Positions 8,615 to 16,663 of a stretch of 27,547 nucleotides of DNA are shown here, piece after piece. Source of the DNA: a virus. A model generated the notes under the pieces. It had not been told where the DNA came from. It did not search any database and saw only the letters and a program-made list of their open reading frames with translations. Each line of letters begins with the position of its first letter. Position 1 is the stretch's first letter. The stretch lies in IMG/VR virus record IMGVR_UViG_3300048834_000491, positions 1 to 27,547 of that record; one strand, 5' to 3'. The position numbers and the translations under genes were made by a program.

Positions 8615-9009
8615 TAGACGACCACCGTGAGTTTGCGCACCAGCAGCCGCACGTCGTAGTAGCGCAGCACGTCCCAGCGCTGGTCTTCACCGTTCTTCGG
8701 CTGCACCGCCTGCCCGTTGTAATCCGTGAACGTCACCCGGTCGCGTCCCGGCAGCCGGATCGTCACATTCGCCACTTTCGCGGTCGTCAGCCCCGCCCGC
8801 GCCAGCAGCAGCACATATTCCGGGGCGTCGAGCGCCCGGTAGTCCAGCTCCGCAAACGCCAGCCCGTCGTTGTAGACGGTCGTCGGCGTGTAAATCTCAC
8901 GCGGGTACTGGATGCCCGCGAAGTGCGGTTCGGTCGGCAGTGGCAGGTAGCCGGCGACGTTGTTGTGTCCGGGCGCGATCAGGATGCCGCGCGGCAGTGC
9001 GAGTCCCAT
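8614..9009 (-). CDS. Small tail protein between tape measure and hub
   Basis: The protein has 131 residues and no domain I can name with certainty. It starts at an ATG touching the tape-measure stop (TAAATG), with GGAGTGAAGG just upstream, and its own stop overlaps the hub start. It is predicted to be all-beta, with a hydrophobic C-terminus (LRYYDVRLLVRKLTVVV). In siphoviruses this slot holds the distal tail protein or a small baseplate adaptor. The protein is shorter than typical distal tail proteins (about 200-250 residues), so it may be an adaptor or a minimal version. The assignment rests on position. Confidence 0.6.
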   Translation of the reverse strand: MGLALPRGILIAPGHNNVAGYLPLPTEPHFAGIQYPREIYTPTTVYNDGLAFAELDYRALDAPEYVLLLARAGLTTAKVANVTIRLPGRDRVTFTDYNGQAVQPKNGEDQRWDVLRYYDVRLLVRKLTVVV

Positions 9010-11328
9010 TTAGCCTTCACTCCCCAAATCTTCCAGCGCCTGCCAGACCGCCATCCGCACTTCTTCTGGATCGCCGCCGTTCACATTCACCACCAGTGAA
9101 TTGACGCTGACCGAGCGACTGCCCGCGCTGCCGCCGTCCGCCTTAATCACCTTGCCCCAGTCATCGACCAGCGGCGGGAACTTCGGCTTGCCCCCTGGCG
9201 GCAGAATCTTGCCGGAGCCGCCCCCACCGGGGTTACCAATCTCGCCGACCACATCGCCCCAACGCGGGTCGGGCGTCGGCAGCCCGGTCCCACCGCCCAG
9301 CAGGTTGAGCAGCGTCAGCGCGATCCGCAGGTTGTCGATGAAGTCCTCGATGCGCCGGAAGAAGGGGGCAATCGTCACTTCCAGTTCGGCGAAGCGCGTC
9401 TCAAACCAGGTGATGATCGGCTCCAGGTGCGGCTGCACCTGCGCCCACAGGTTTTGCAGCGGCAGGGTGATGTTGTCGTAAATCCACTTTTCGACCGCGC
9501 GCAGCGCGTGCGCCACGTCATTGTTGAACCAGTCGACGATGTCCTGAACATACGGCTCGACCAGCCGCCAGATGCCCTGCAGCGGCTTGACGATGTAGGC
9601 ATCGATCCAGTTGGCAACGCTGGTCACCGCCCCTTGCAGGCTGTCCTCGCCGTCACCGGTCAGCCAGTCGATCAGCGGCTGCACCACCGGCTGCACGCGG
9701 CTCCAGATCATGCCGAAGTAATACTGGAAGTAGAAGCCGACCAGGCTCAGGTTCGCCGGCAGCGCCTCGACAAACAGGATCACCTGCTGGGCGATGCGGT
9801 TGATTTCATTCGCAAACGCCTCTGCCTGCTCGCGCCCCATGCCGAAGCCCTGCAGGATGCCCGCCACCCGGCTCGACCCATCCTCGAAAGCGGTGAAGAA
9901 GTTTCGCAGCGCCCCGCCCAGCCCGTTTTCGCCGATGTCAGCAAGGAAGTTTTGCAGGTGGTAACTGACGACTTCCAACCCGCCCAGCACGTCGACGCCC
10001 AGCACGCTGGCGAACGCCGCGAAGCCGACGACGGTCGCGGCAATCCCCGCCGCCACCATGCCGACCGGACCGAGCAGCAGGGCAAGCGCCGGTGCCATCA
10101 GCTTGATCGCCGTGCCGGCGAGCGTCAGCCCACCGCCGAGCGAGGCGACCGCCCCCACCAGCTGGATGATGCTGGCGGTCAGGTCGGGGTTCGCTTCGAC
10201 CCACTCACTGACCCGGTTGACAATCTCGGTCGCCCGTTCCAGAAACGGCTTCATCGCGTTCATCAGCGGGGTCATCGCCCGAATTTGCAGCGTCTCAATC
10301 GACCCGCGCAGCGCCTCGACCCGCCCACTGAACGTGTTCATGCGCGCCGCCGCCACTTCCGCCGCGCTCGCCGACCCGCCCATCAGCTCCAGCATGGCAG
10401 ACAGTGAGTCGGCGCTGGTCAGGGCGCTCAAGCCCATCTGCCCGAACGCCCCCGCCAGGTCCTGAATCGTGGCGATGCGCTGCTCTTCGGTCATGCCGTC
10501 CAGCCCGCGCCGGATGTCATTGAGCACGTCGATGATCGGGCGCACCTGCCCGGTCGCGTCATACATCGACGTGCCCAACCGCGCCCAGGCGGATTTGGTC
10601 GCGTCGGTGTCGCGGGTCATCGCCGTCAGCATCGAGCGCAGCTGTGTGCCCGCTTCCGCGCCCTTGATGCCGTTTTCGGCAAAGACCGCCAGAATCGCCG
10701 CCGTCTGCTCGACCGAGATGTTGAACTGCCGCGCAATCGGTCCGACGTTGCTGAAGCCCTGACCGAGCGATGCCATGTCCGCGCTCGACGCGCCCGCCGC
10801 CCGTGCCAGCGCGTCGACCACGCTCGCCGCGTCCTCGACCTGCAGCCCGAATGCCGCCAGGATGTCGGTCACCAGGTCGGCTGTCCTGCCCAGGTCTTCC
10901 CCGCTCGCCGCCGCCGCATCGAGCACTGCCGGCAGCGTCGCCATCGCCTCGCTCGCGCTCTGCCCGCTGGTCAGCAGCTGCAGGAAGGCGTCCGCCGCCT
11001 GCTGCGCGCTGAAGCTGGTGTCCGCGCCCATCTGCAGCGCGAAGTCGCTGATGCGCTGTAAATCCTCGCCGACGATGCCCGCCCGCGCCGAAATCTCCGC
11101 CATCGCGTTTTCAAAGTCGGACGCCACCTGCACGCCGCTGACGCCAAACGCCACCAGCGGGGCAGTGATCGCGCTGATGCCCAGCCCGACCCCCTGCATC
11201 GCCCCGCCGATGCGGTTCAGCCGCGCTTCGGTCGCATCCAGGTCGCCCCGGAACGCCCGCAGGACGCCGGTCGCCGAATCGCGCAGGTCCAATGTGCCAA
11301 ACAGGGATGCGACTTCGAGTGCTGACAT
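9010..11328 (-). CDS. Tail tape measure protein
   Basis: The protein has 772 residues. Residues about 50-350 match the phage tape-measure family (PhageMin_Tail/TIGR01760 type): ASDFENAMAEISARAG, the MGADTSFSAQQAADAFLQL helix, and FNISVEQTAAILAVFAENGI. A long hydrophobic segment (about 385-450, rich in Ala, Gly, Val) probably contacts the host membrane during DNA ejection. The C-terminus is Gly/Pro-rich. At about 0.15 nm per residue the tail would be roughly 115 nm. GGTGGGGT precedes the ATG. It starts its own transcription unit, with terminator and putative promoter immediately upstream. No lysozyme or peptidase domain is seen. Confidence 0.95.
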   Translation of the reverse strand: MSALEVASLFGTLDLRDSATGVLRAFRGDLDATEARLNRIGGAMQGVGLGISAITAPLVAFGVSGVQVASDFENAMAEISARAGIVGEDLQRISDFALQMGADTSFSAQQAADAFLQLLTSGQSASEAMATLPAVLDAAAASGEDLGRTADLVTDILAAFGLQVEDAASVVDALARAAGASSADMASLGQGFSNVGPIARQFNISVEQTAAILAVFAENGIKGAEAGTQLRSMLTAMTRDTDATKSAWARLGTSMYDATGQVRPIIDVLNDIRRGLDGMTEEQRIATIQDLAGAFGQMGLSALTSADSLSAMLELMGGSASAAEVAAARMNTFSGRVEALRGSIETLQIRAMTPLMNAMKPFLERATEIVNRVSEWVEANPDLTASIIQLVGAVASLGGGLTLAGTAIKLMAPALALLLGPVGMVAAGIAATVVGFAAFASVLGVDVLGGLEVVSYHLQNFLADIGENGLGGALRNFFTAFEDGSSRVAGILQGFGMGREQAEAFANEINRIAQQVILFVEALPANLSLVGFYFQYYFGMIWSRVQPVVQPLIDWLTGDGEDSLQGAVTSVANWIDAYIVKPLQGIWRLVEPYVQDIVDWFNNDVAHALRAVEKWIYDNITLPLQNLWAQVQPHLEPIITWFETRFAELEVTIAPFFRRIEDFIDNLRIALTLLNLLGGGTGLPTPDPRWGDVVGEIGNPGGGGSGKILPPGGKPKFPPLVDDWGKVIKADGGSAGSRSVSVNSLVVNVNGGDPEEVRMAVWQALEDLGSEG

Positions 11329-11352
11329 ACCCCACCTTTTCCCGTCACTTTC

Positions 11353-11383
11353 AGGCTAACGGGAAGGGCGGGCAGTAACGCGC
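11353..11383 (-). promoter_or_regulatory. Putative late promoter, copy b (tape measure)
   Basis: Minus strand GCGCGTTA, 17 bp, TAGCCT followed by GAAAG. It lies between the terminator after the chaperone genes and the tape-measure start. Copy d upstream of the decoration gene has the same spacing and an identical TAGCCTGAA. Confidence 0.65.
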
Positions 11384-11410
11384 TGCCGCTTCACAGGAGG
11401 GGGAGAAATG

Positions 11411-11434
11411 AAAACCGCGCTGCTGAGCGCGGTT
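11411..11434 (-). terminator. Rho-independent terminator after tail chaperones
   Basis: A perfect 9-bp stem, AACCGCGCT / AGCGCGGTT, with a 4-base loop, followed on the minus strand by TTTT then CATTTC. It lies 8 bp after the stop of the frameshifted chaperone product. Confidence 0.8.
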
Positions 11435-11441
11435 GGTCGGG

Positions 11442-11636
11442 TTACTTCTGGCTGTCTGCCCAGATGACCTGCATCAGGTCGTTGTAGTCGGCTTCCGGCA
11501 GCGCGTCAATCTCCGCCGGGGTCTTGTGCAGCAGCAGCGCCAGCCGCACCCGGTTGACGCGCTCGACTTCGTCCGGGTCCAGCGTCACCTGGGTCGGGAA
11601 TAAACGCTGCTGCACCAGTGCATAGCCTAACCCGTC
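11442..11636 (-). CDS. Tail assembly chaperone, -1 frameshift extension (gpT-like part)
   Basis: This stretch is open in the -1 frame relative to the preceding chaperone gene and has no start codon of its own at the right place. It is expected to be made only as a fusion after slippage at A AAA AAG (bases 11642 to 11636). The extension adds 64 residues (DGLGYALVQQ ... VIWADSQK), giving a fusion of about 178 residues. In lambda the G/GT pair works the same way: the short form coats the tape measure and the extension recruits tube subunits. Position directly before the tape measure fits. It ends 8 bp before a terminator. Confidence 0.85.
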   Translation of the reverse strand, partial: DGLGYALVQQRLFPTQVTLDPDEVERVNRVRLALLLHKTPAEIDALPEADYNDLMQVIWADSQK

Positions 11637-11977
11637 TTTTTTTCCCCCGGCGCGGGCGGGTTGATGGTGTCCATCAGGTTCTGGAACGCCGGCTCGCTCA
11701 TCTCGCCCATCCAGCCCGGCTGCTGCACGTCGATGCCGCGCGCCGCCCATGATGCCGGCAGCTCGACCACCAGCTTGGCGAACAGCGCCTCAATCGCGTC
11801 CCAGGCGGCTTCATAGGCTTCAGCGTCCAGGTCGCGCTGGGCGCGCTGGAGCTTCATCTGCAGAATGGCGACCGCTTTCGTGTCCTTGTGCAAAAAGCGG
11901 TCGCGGTCGATCACAATCGCTTCGCCGTTTTCAACTTCGAAGCGCATCACAGTGGCAGTGCGGTCGGGCGTCAGCAT
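11627..11977 (-). CDS. Tail assembly chaperone, short form (gpG-like)
   Basis: The protein has 116 residues, is helical and charged, and has the size and place of lambda gpG: after the tube protein and before the tape measure. Near its end the reading frame passes through GGG GAA AAA AAG and stops at TAG 7 bases later, so most ribosomes give the short form. The central part (about 40-75: AILQMKLQRAQRDLDAEA) is a likely coiled helix. The start ATG follows the tube-gene stop by 1 bp. It is not in the virion in known phages but helps assemble the tail around the tape measure. Confidence 0.85.
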   Translation of the reverse strand: MLTPDRTATVMRFEVENGEAIVIDRDRFLHKDTKAVAILQMKLQRAQRDLDAEAYEAAWDAIEALFAKLVVELPASWAARGIDVQQPGWMGEMSEPAFQNLMDTINPPAPGEKKTG

Positions 11978-11978
11978 C

Positions 11979-12398
11979 TTAGCTGTACACCCCGCCGGCG
12001 TACATGTCGACGCTCGGCGCGTCCGCGCCCTGCAGCGTCACCTGGAACGCGACCGGCGTCTTGCTGACGCTGACCGTGTGCGGCGCGCCGCTGACGATGC
12101 AGCTCTGGACGTGGCGCGGCTTGCCGCTGACTGCGCCTTCCGGTCCGTACTCGAAACTGACCGTCGCGCCGGGGCGCAGCTTCTGAATGTAGGTCGAGAC
12201 GACCGTGTCGTCGTAGCCGATCGTGACCGTGAAGGTCGTGTCGTTCAGTCCCGGCTTGCGCTGGACGTGGTCGACGCCCGCGCCCATCGTCGTGTCCTGC
12301 GTCGCATTCGACGGGCTGGGGTTGCATTCCTTAAAGAAGCTGCTCACCACCACCGCGTCGAACGCGAGGTAGATGTTGTTTTCCGCTAACTGTGCCAT
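11979..12398 (-). CDS. Major tail tube protein
   Basis: The protein has 139 residues. I take the ATG at 12398, which overlaps the tail-terminator stop (TGATG) and has AAAGGA 8 bases upstream; the longer open frame begins inside the upstream gene. The sequence is beta-rich (FTVTIGYDDTVVSTYIQ, ATVSFEYGPEG, VAFQVTLQGADAP), as in the short tube proteins of siphoviruses. Many copies form the hollow tail tube. The gene lies between the tail terminator and the frameshifted chaperones, its standard place. No added Ig-like domain is present. No sheath gene follows, which supports a siphovirus. Confidence 0.8.
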   Translation of the reverse strand: MAQLAENNIYLAFDAVVVSSFFKECNPSPSNATQDTTMGAGVDHVQRKPGLNDTTFTVTIGYDDTVVSTYIQKLRPGATVSFEYGPEGAVSGKPRHVQSCIVSGAPHTVSVSKTPVAFQVTLQGADAPSVDMYAGGVYS

Positions 12399-12826
12399 CA
12401 GGCGATCCTTTCCATCCGAAATCGGTATCGTGCGCCTTCGTGGTAGACCCACTGCCCGTCGACCAGTTCGACCAGGTGCAGCGCCTGCTCCTGCGAGCAG
12501 TGGCTGATCGACCACTCCGCCCCGCCGCTCAGGGCGTTGGCGCGGCTCTTGTCGGCGTCGTTCAGCAGTTCGCTGATGCGCCCCGCCAGCGTGAAGGCTT
12601 CCGCCAGCGTCAGGCTGAGCGCTTTCACGGTCAGGACAATTCCGGCATCCTGCGCCACGCTCTCGTTCAGCTCCCCGCCCGCCGCGAAGCCGTAGACCAC
12701 GTGCGGGCGTGCCGTGCCGCTCGGTGCCAGGTCGGGGTGGACGCGGTTCGCCCAGTCTTCCGAGCCGTCGCCGACCAGCCGGTCATAGACCGCGTCGTAG
12801 AGCGCCGCCAGCGCCGGGGTCGGCAT
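12398..12826 (-). CDS. Tail terminator / tail completion protein
   Basis: The protein has 142 residues. The N-terminal helix PALAALYDAVYDRLVGD, the central ...ARPHVVYGFAAGG strand and VLTVKALSLTLAEAFTLAGRISELLND resemble the DUF3168/gpU-like tail terminator group, which caps the tail tube and joins it to the head. Start and stop each overlap the neighbouring gene (TGATG at both ends), suggesting coupled translation within the connector-tail operon. The family call rests on pattern and synteny rather than a diagnostic motif. Confidence 0.75.
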   Translation of the reverse strand: MPTPALAALYDAVYDRLVGDGSEDWANRVHPDLAPSGTARPHVVYGFAAGGELNESVAQDAGIVLTVKALSLTLAEAFTLAGRISELLNDADKSRANALSGGAEWSISHCSQEQALHLVELVDGQWVYHEGARYRFRMERIA

Positions 12827-13188
12827 CAGCGGAGTATCCCGAAGTCCCGCGCGAACTGGGCAAACGCACCCCGCCGCCAGCGCTCGAAGACCGGGGCGAC
12901 GAACGGGCGGGCGGGCATCCGCTCCGTGCCGAGTTCCAGGTGCACCCCATATTCGACGCCGTCGTGAATCACCGCGCTCGCCTCCCCCACGGATGCCCAG
13001 CGCATCGACGCGCGCAGCGCCCCGGTATCCACGCCAGGCGGGTCGCCGGGCGGGCTGGGGGACGCGCCGAAGCTCTCGACGATTTCATTGGTCATCTCCT
13101 GCGCCGCCCCGCGCACGAGCGCATCCACCTGTCCCGGCGTGCTGCGGATCAGGGCATCGAGCACCCGCGTGTCTTTGCGTACACTCAC
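12826..13188 (-). CDS. HK97 gp10-like neck/tail component
   Basis: The protein has 120 residues. The block VDTGALRASM, then YGVHLELGTERMPARPFVAP, is the hallmark of the HK97 gp10 family (PF04883 type), which takes part in head-tail joining or tail completion. It starts at a GTG (13188) with GGAGGG 6 bases before it, one base after the upstream stop, and overlaps the next gene. The N-terminal half is helical and carries a Pro/Gly-rich loop before the motif (SPSPPGDPPG). Confidence 0.88.
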   Translation of the reverse strand: MSVRKDTRVLDALIRSTPGQVDALVRGAAQEMTNEIVESFGASPSPPGDPPGVDTGALRASMRWASVGEASAVIHDGVEYGVHLELGTERMPARPFVAPVFERWRRGAFAQFARDFGILR

Positions 13189-13189
13189 G

Positions 13190-13558
13190 CTAGTCCCTCC
13201 TGACGATGATCGCGCTGTGAAACGCTTCGTCGGTCAGCACGGTTTCGATGCGCACGACGTGGTAGGTCACGCCGTCGACCGTCACGCGCTGGTCCGCCGC
13301 CAGCGCCACCCCGCGCCGCACAATCAGCCGGAACTCGGTCTTCATCGTCTCCGCGCCGCCCGCCTCGGCAATCCCGCTGCCGTAGCGCTGCCCCGGCAGG
13401 ATGATGCGGCAGGGCAGGTTTTCCGCCACCACCGCCCACTCGTGCAGCGGTTCGCCATACGTGCCCTGGCTGGTCGTTTCCGCTTCCAGCAGGCAGCGCT
13501 GTGTCAGAAAGCGCTCGGTCGCGCCGCGCACCATCGCCAAGACCTGGCTTTGTACCAT
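13190..13558 (-). CDS. Head closure / head-tail joining protein
   Basis: The protein has 122 residues and is mostly beta. The C-terminal half (TEFRLIVRRGVALAADQRV followed by TVDGVTYHVVRIE) matches the small barrel of head-closure (stopper) proteins of the SPP1 gp16/HK97 gp7 type. These seal the connector after packaging and receive the tail. Its ATG overlaps the stop of the connector gene. It sits between connector and gp10-like genes, the conserved order in siphoviruses. Confidence 0.8.
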   Translation of the reverse strand: MVQSQVLAMVRGATERFLTQRCLLEAETTSQGTYGEPLHEWAVVAENLPCRIILPGQRYGSGIAEAGGAETMKTEFRLIVRRGVALAADQRVTVDGVTYHVVRIETVLTDEAFHSAIIVRRD

Positions 13559-13941
13559 CAGTCACAATCCTCCAGCAGGTCGGTGAAGATCGTCGGTTCG
13601 CAGCCGCGCACGCTGTCCGACCGGCGCACGCTGACGGCGGTCGCGGTAATCGCGGCGATGCCGAACTCCTGGCGCTTCTGCACCAGCATCCGCTCGTAGC
13701 CCTCGCGCGCGCTCTTGTGGTCGACCTGCAACCAGTCCGCGCGGAAGTTGGGCTGCGACAGGCGGGCGATGATGTACTTCAGCCCGCCGATCACTGCCCG
13801 CTGCCACGTCCCGGCTTCCGCCAGCAGCATCTCAATGTCCTCGTCTTCGAGGTAATGCTGCGCCTCCACCGTGTCGCCGACGTGGAAACGCACGCGGTCA
13901 CGGTCGCTGGGGGTGGCGGAAGGGGTGTAGGTGAATGCCAT
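13558..13941 (-). CDS. Head-tail connector (adaptor) protein, gp6-like
   Basis: The protein has about 127 residues, starting at MAFTYTPSATPSDRDRVRF; another ATG 15 bases upstream would overlap the preceding gene. The opening, then VGDTVEAQHYLEDEDIEMLLAE and a helical middle (AVIGGLKYIIARLSQ), is the pattern of phage adaptor proteins (HK97 gp6/SPP1 gp15 type), where the first segment binds a partner and the helices form a ring under the portal. The order connector, closure, gp10-like, terminator supports this. No strong ribosome site is seen at either start, so the start is uncertain. Confidence 0.8.
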   Translation of the reverse strand: MAFTYTPSATPSDRDRVRFHVGDTVEAQHYLEDEDIEMLLAEAGTWQRAVIGGLKYIIARLSQPNFRADWLQVDHKSAREGYERMLVQKRQEFGIAAITATAVSVRRSDSVRGCEPTIFTDLLEDCD

Positions 13942-13942
13942 G

Positions 13943-14320
13943 TTACGACTCGTCAATCAATAGGCTGACGACAAACGTGCCCGCGTCGCCCTGCGCTCCG
14001 GCGATGTTGATGTACCCATCCACCGGGATTTCGACCGGGATCGGCAGGTCGGTGCCGAATTCCAGCGCCGTCCCCGCCGTGTCCTGGGCTTCGGCGCGCG
14101 GGTAGTACCAGTCCGACGCGGAAATATCCGAATCGGTCAGAATGGTCAGTTCGGGGTCCGTCGCTTTCACCGTCACGTCGAGCGTGTTGGGCTGGCTGCC
14201 CACGTCGATGTGGACCGCCAGCACCTTGCCGCTCAGGACGACAGGCGTGTCGACGTTTCCGCTCGCGCTGCCCGCCGACCCCGCCAGTGTCACCGTCACC
14301 TTTTCCTTGCGCACCGCCAT
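13943..14320 (-). CDS. Probable virion structural protein, function unknown
   Basis: The protein has 125 residues, is acidic and beta-rich, with a short basic N-terminus (MAVRKEKVTVTL). The middle contains LTILTDSDISASDWYYPRAE and an end like VDGYINIAGAQGDAGTFVVSLLI, a pattern I associate with uncharacterised virion proteins encoded near major capsid genes. GGAAGGCAGG lies 5-14 bases before the ATG. Position between the head beta-helix protein and the connector suggests a head surface or neck component. I cannot assign a named family. Confidence 0.6.
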   Translation of the reverse strand: MAVRKEKVTVTLAGSAGSASGNVDTPVVLSGKVLAVHIDVGSQPNTLDVTVKATDPELTILTDSDISASDWYYPRAEAQDTAGTALEFGTDLPIPVEIPVDGYINIAGAQGDAGTFVVSLLIDES

Positions 14321-14338
14321 CGCTGCCTGCCTTCCGAT

Positions 14339-15250
14339 TTAGGTGCTCAGGACCGTGGGCACAATCGTGCCGCTCTCATCGACCGCGTTGACCGCGTAGT
14401 TCTCAATGCACAGGGCATTGCCGGGGTCAAATGCCGTCTCCGGCGCGGTCGCAAACAGCGTCAGCAGCGAGTTGTACTCGCAAATTCCGGTCGTGCTGTC
14501 GTGGTTGTCCACGGTCAGCCCGGCGGTAGTGTCGACGTTCTCGACCGTGCAGCGGCTGATGCGCAGGTTGGTCGACGCCGCCCCGCTGCCCGCGTTGCCA
14601 CTGACCGCCGCGGTCGTGAAGTCGCCGCGCAGCTCGCAGCCTTCCAGCACGCAGTCCACGGTCGCGTCGATGCGAATACCCGTGTTTGTGCCTGCCGTCG
14701 CGCTGGCGATAATCCGCACGCCTTCCAGCCTCACGCGGCTGGCGGCGTCGATGTCGAGGAATTGCAGGAACTCGAGGATCGCGCTGCCCGACCGCATTTC
14801 CACGTTGCGCAGGGTCACGTCGTCGCCCGTAATGGTGATACCGCTGACGATGTCTGCCACCGCGCCGACGCACAGCAGGTTCTCAATCAGCACATTTGCC
14901 GCGCTGACCGGGATGCGCCCCGCCGTGTTGGTGAAACTGAGCGTTGGGCGAAGCCCGCCCCAGCCCAGCCCGATGATGCTGATACCCGCCACGTCCACGA
15001 CCAGCGACGTTGCCGCGCTGATGTTTTCGGCGTGACCGGGCATGACGATGATCACGTCGCCCTTGCTGGCGGTGCACCTGCCGACCGCCGCGTCAATCGT
15101 CGCCAGCGGCGCGCCGGGTTCGTTTCCAGCATTGTCGTTGCTCCCCGTTCCACTGTGGACGAAGAACACGCTGCCGGTCGTCGGCGGGATGCCCGGCATC
15201 ACGGGCATCCCGAAGCTGCTCACCCCATTGGGGAATCTCGTTAGTCCCAT
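14339..15250 (-). CDS. Beta-helix virion protein following the major capsid gene
   Basis: The protein has 303 residues from the ATG at 15250, which has AAGGGGGG 4 bases upstream; the longer frame overlaps the capsid gene. The N-terminus MGLTRFPNGVSSFG, then SGTGSNDNAGNEPGAPLATI and GDVIIVMPGHAENIS, followed by VAGISIIGLG, are features of parallel beta-helix proteins found next to capsid genes in several phage groups. Strand repeats continue to the end (VLIENLLCVG, VTLRNVEMRS, VRLEGVRIIA, CVLEGCELRG, LRISRCTVEN). It is likely a head-attached fibre or decoration, or a glycan-binding spike; the exact role is unknown. Confidence 0.78.
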   Translation of the reverse strand: MGLTRFPNGVSSFGMPVMPGIPPTTGSVFFVHSGTGSNDNAGNEPGAPLATIDAAVGRCTASKGDVIIVMPGHAENISAATSLVVDVAGISIIGLGWGGLRPTLSFTNTAGRIPVSAANVLIENLLCVGAVADIVSGITITGDDVTLRNVEMRSGSAILEFLQFLDIDAASRVRLEGVRIIASATAGTNTGIRIDATVDCVLEGCELRGDFTTAAVSGNAGSGAASTNLRISRCTVENVDTTAGLTVDNHDSTTGICEYNSLLTLFATAPETAFDPGNALCIENYAVNAVDESGTIVPTVLST

Positions 15251-15260
15251 GATGCCCCCC

Positions 15261-16241
15261 TTAGCTTGGGTTGCTGCCGACGACGGCGCGGAAGTCACTC
15301 CAGCCGAAGCTGTAGCGCATCCGTCCGAAGAAGGAGCGCATCAGCGTGCGCGACACATCGTCGTCAACCCCAAAGATTGGATTGAGGCGGTTGATCCACT
15401 TGATGGTCATCAGCGCCATCGGTCCGTCAAGGACAAACCACTTCTTCCCGGTGATTGCCGGGTGAACGATGGTTTGCAGCCCGTCATGGGTGTTGTCACT
15501 GTTGTTGCCATCTTCCGGCGTCTTGTCCGAGCCGGTCAGTTGCAACGCCTTCTGGCGGTTGGCGCGCCCGACGAGCAGCGTCGTGCCCATTGCGTTGGTC
15601 AGCTCGCCGCGATCATCGCCCAGGCTTTCGAGCTTGACCAGCGCCGCTTCCAGGTTGGCGTCGGTCAGCGCCGCCGTCCCCATCGAGTTGTCCACCGCCG
15701 TCGCGTCGGTCTTGCTGCGCGGGTGGTCGGTGGCGACCAACGACTTGCCGTCATAGCCCACCACGGTGAAGGCGTTGTTGAAAATGCTGGCTTCGTCCTT
15801 GACCCGTTTGCGGGCGAACGACTGCCCCAGGTTGCTCGCCTTGTCGAAAATCCCGGCGTACTGCTGGTCTTCGAGCATCGTCCGCTCGACCTTGAAACCG
15901 AGCGTCAGGTGCGTGTGCGCATAGACGATCTCGTAGTCCTTGCTCGGCTCGGTGTAGTAGACCTGTCCGTTGAATTCCTGCGGGTCTTCGAAGCTGCCGA
16001 TGCGCTGGTCCGTTTCCTTCGCCTTATCGCTGGTGCGCACGCCCACGACGCGCCCCACAAGCATCTGCGGCACCTGCGCGTACTGCTGGAAGTAGATTGC
16101 CTCCAGCACCGGGTCGAGATCGACCAATTCGGCAAATTCGGCGCTGCCGACGTGCCAACTGCGCCGCTGGCTCAGGTTGACCTGTGCCTCGGCATCCTGT
16201 CGCCGGGAAGCCCGGCGGGCGAAACTGCGTTGAAGGTTCAT
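15261..16241 (-). CDS. Major capsid protein (HK97 fold, Mu gpT-like)
   Basis: The protein has 326 residues and follows scaffold and cement genes. Features of Mu gpT-like capsid proteins are present: an N-terminal arm rich in Arg, an early YFQQYAQVPQMLVGRVVGVR segment, the loop with VATDHPRSKTD, LEAALVKLESLGDDRGE in the spine-like helix region, and the C-terminal IVHPAITGKKWFVLDGP strand-turn. GAGGAGA precedes the ATG closely, in line with high expression. There is no obvious delta-domain propeptide; assembly probably uses the separate scaffold, perhaps with the ClpP-like protease. Confidence 0.9.
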   Translation of the reverse strand: MNLQRSFARRASRRQDAEAQVNLSQRRSWHVGSAEFAELVDLDPVLEAIYFQQYAQVPQMLVGRVVGVRTSDKAKETDQRIGSFEDPQEFNGQVYYTEPSKDYEIVYAHTHLTLGFKVERTMLEDQQYAGIFDKASNLGQSFARKRVKDEASIFNNAFTVVGYDGKSLVATDHPRSKTDATAVDNSMGTAALTDANLEAALVKLESLGDDRGELTNAMGTTLLVGRANRQKALQLTGSDKTPEDGNNSDNTHDGLQTIVHPAITGKKWFVLDGPMALMTIKWINRLNPIFGVDDDVSRTLMRSFFGRMRYSFGWSDFRAVVGSNPS

Positions 16242-16258
16242 TTCGTCTCCTCTCCCGC

Positions 16259-16660
16259 CTAGGTCTTCAGATAATGGGTGTTGTTGAACGTGACCAGCGT
16301 CGGCTCGTCCGCCGCGCTGTCCGCCACCACGATGAAATCGGCGTTGCTGCTGGTCGTCACGCCCATCCCGCCGCTGGCGAGGTCGAGCGTCGCGCCGGCT
16401 GCCCGCGCGTTCGCATCGACGACCGCGTAAATCGCGCCGGGGTTCATGATCGCGTAGACATACTCGCCGTCGTCGGCATTGTCCACGTCGTGGGTCGCCA
16501 CGCCGATGAACGCCTCGTCGTCGGAAGCGCCCGCGTCGGCTTCGCCGGATTCGAGATTGAGCATCTCGCCCTTGCTGAACACCTCGTCGTTCGCCACCAC
16601 AAACTTCTGGATGATGGGTTCAGAGCCGTCGACCGACCCCGCCCAGGTAAATCCCGCCAT
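16259..16660 (-). CDS. Capsid cement/decoration-like protein
   Basis: The protein has 133 residues, is acidic and almost all beta: FVVANDEVFSKGEMLNLESGEAD, AFIGVATHDVDNADDGEYVY, IMNPGAIYAVVDANARAAGATLDL. Such short Gly/Ala/Asp-rich barrels, encoded immediately before the capsid gene, act as stabilising trimers or cement on siphovirus heads. GAGGTG lies 5 bases before the ATG and the gap to the capsid gene is 17 bp. It shares the same kind of barrel pattern with the protein at 18741-19178, so this phage may have two cement-like proteins. Confidence 0.72.
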   Translation of the reverse strand: MAGFTWAGSVDGSEPIIQKFVVANDEVFSKGEMLNLESGEADAGASDDEAFIGVATHDVDNADDGEYVYAIMNPGAIYAVVDANARAAGATLDLASGGMGVTTSSNADFIVVADSAADEPTLVTFNNTHYLKT

Positions 16661-16663
16661 ACG

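Noticed and set aside
9427-10407. Plus-strand open frame opposite the tape measure
   Set aside because: Low-complexity Arg/His/Asp-rich shadow without a start site.
12399-12515. N-terminal extension of the tail tube gene
   Set aside because: It lies in another frame of the tail terminator gene and is Arg/Gly-rich; the ATG at 12398 has a proper ribosome site and overlaps the stop.
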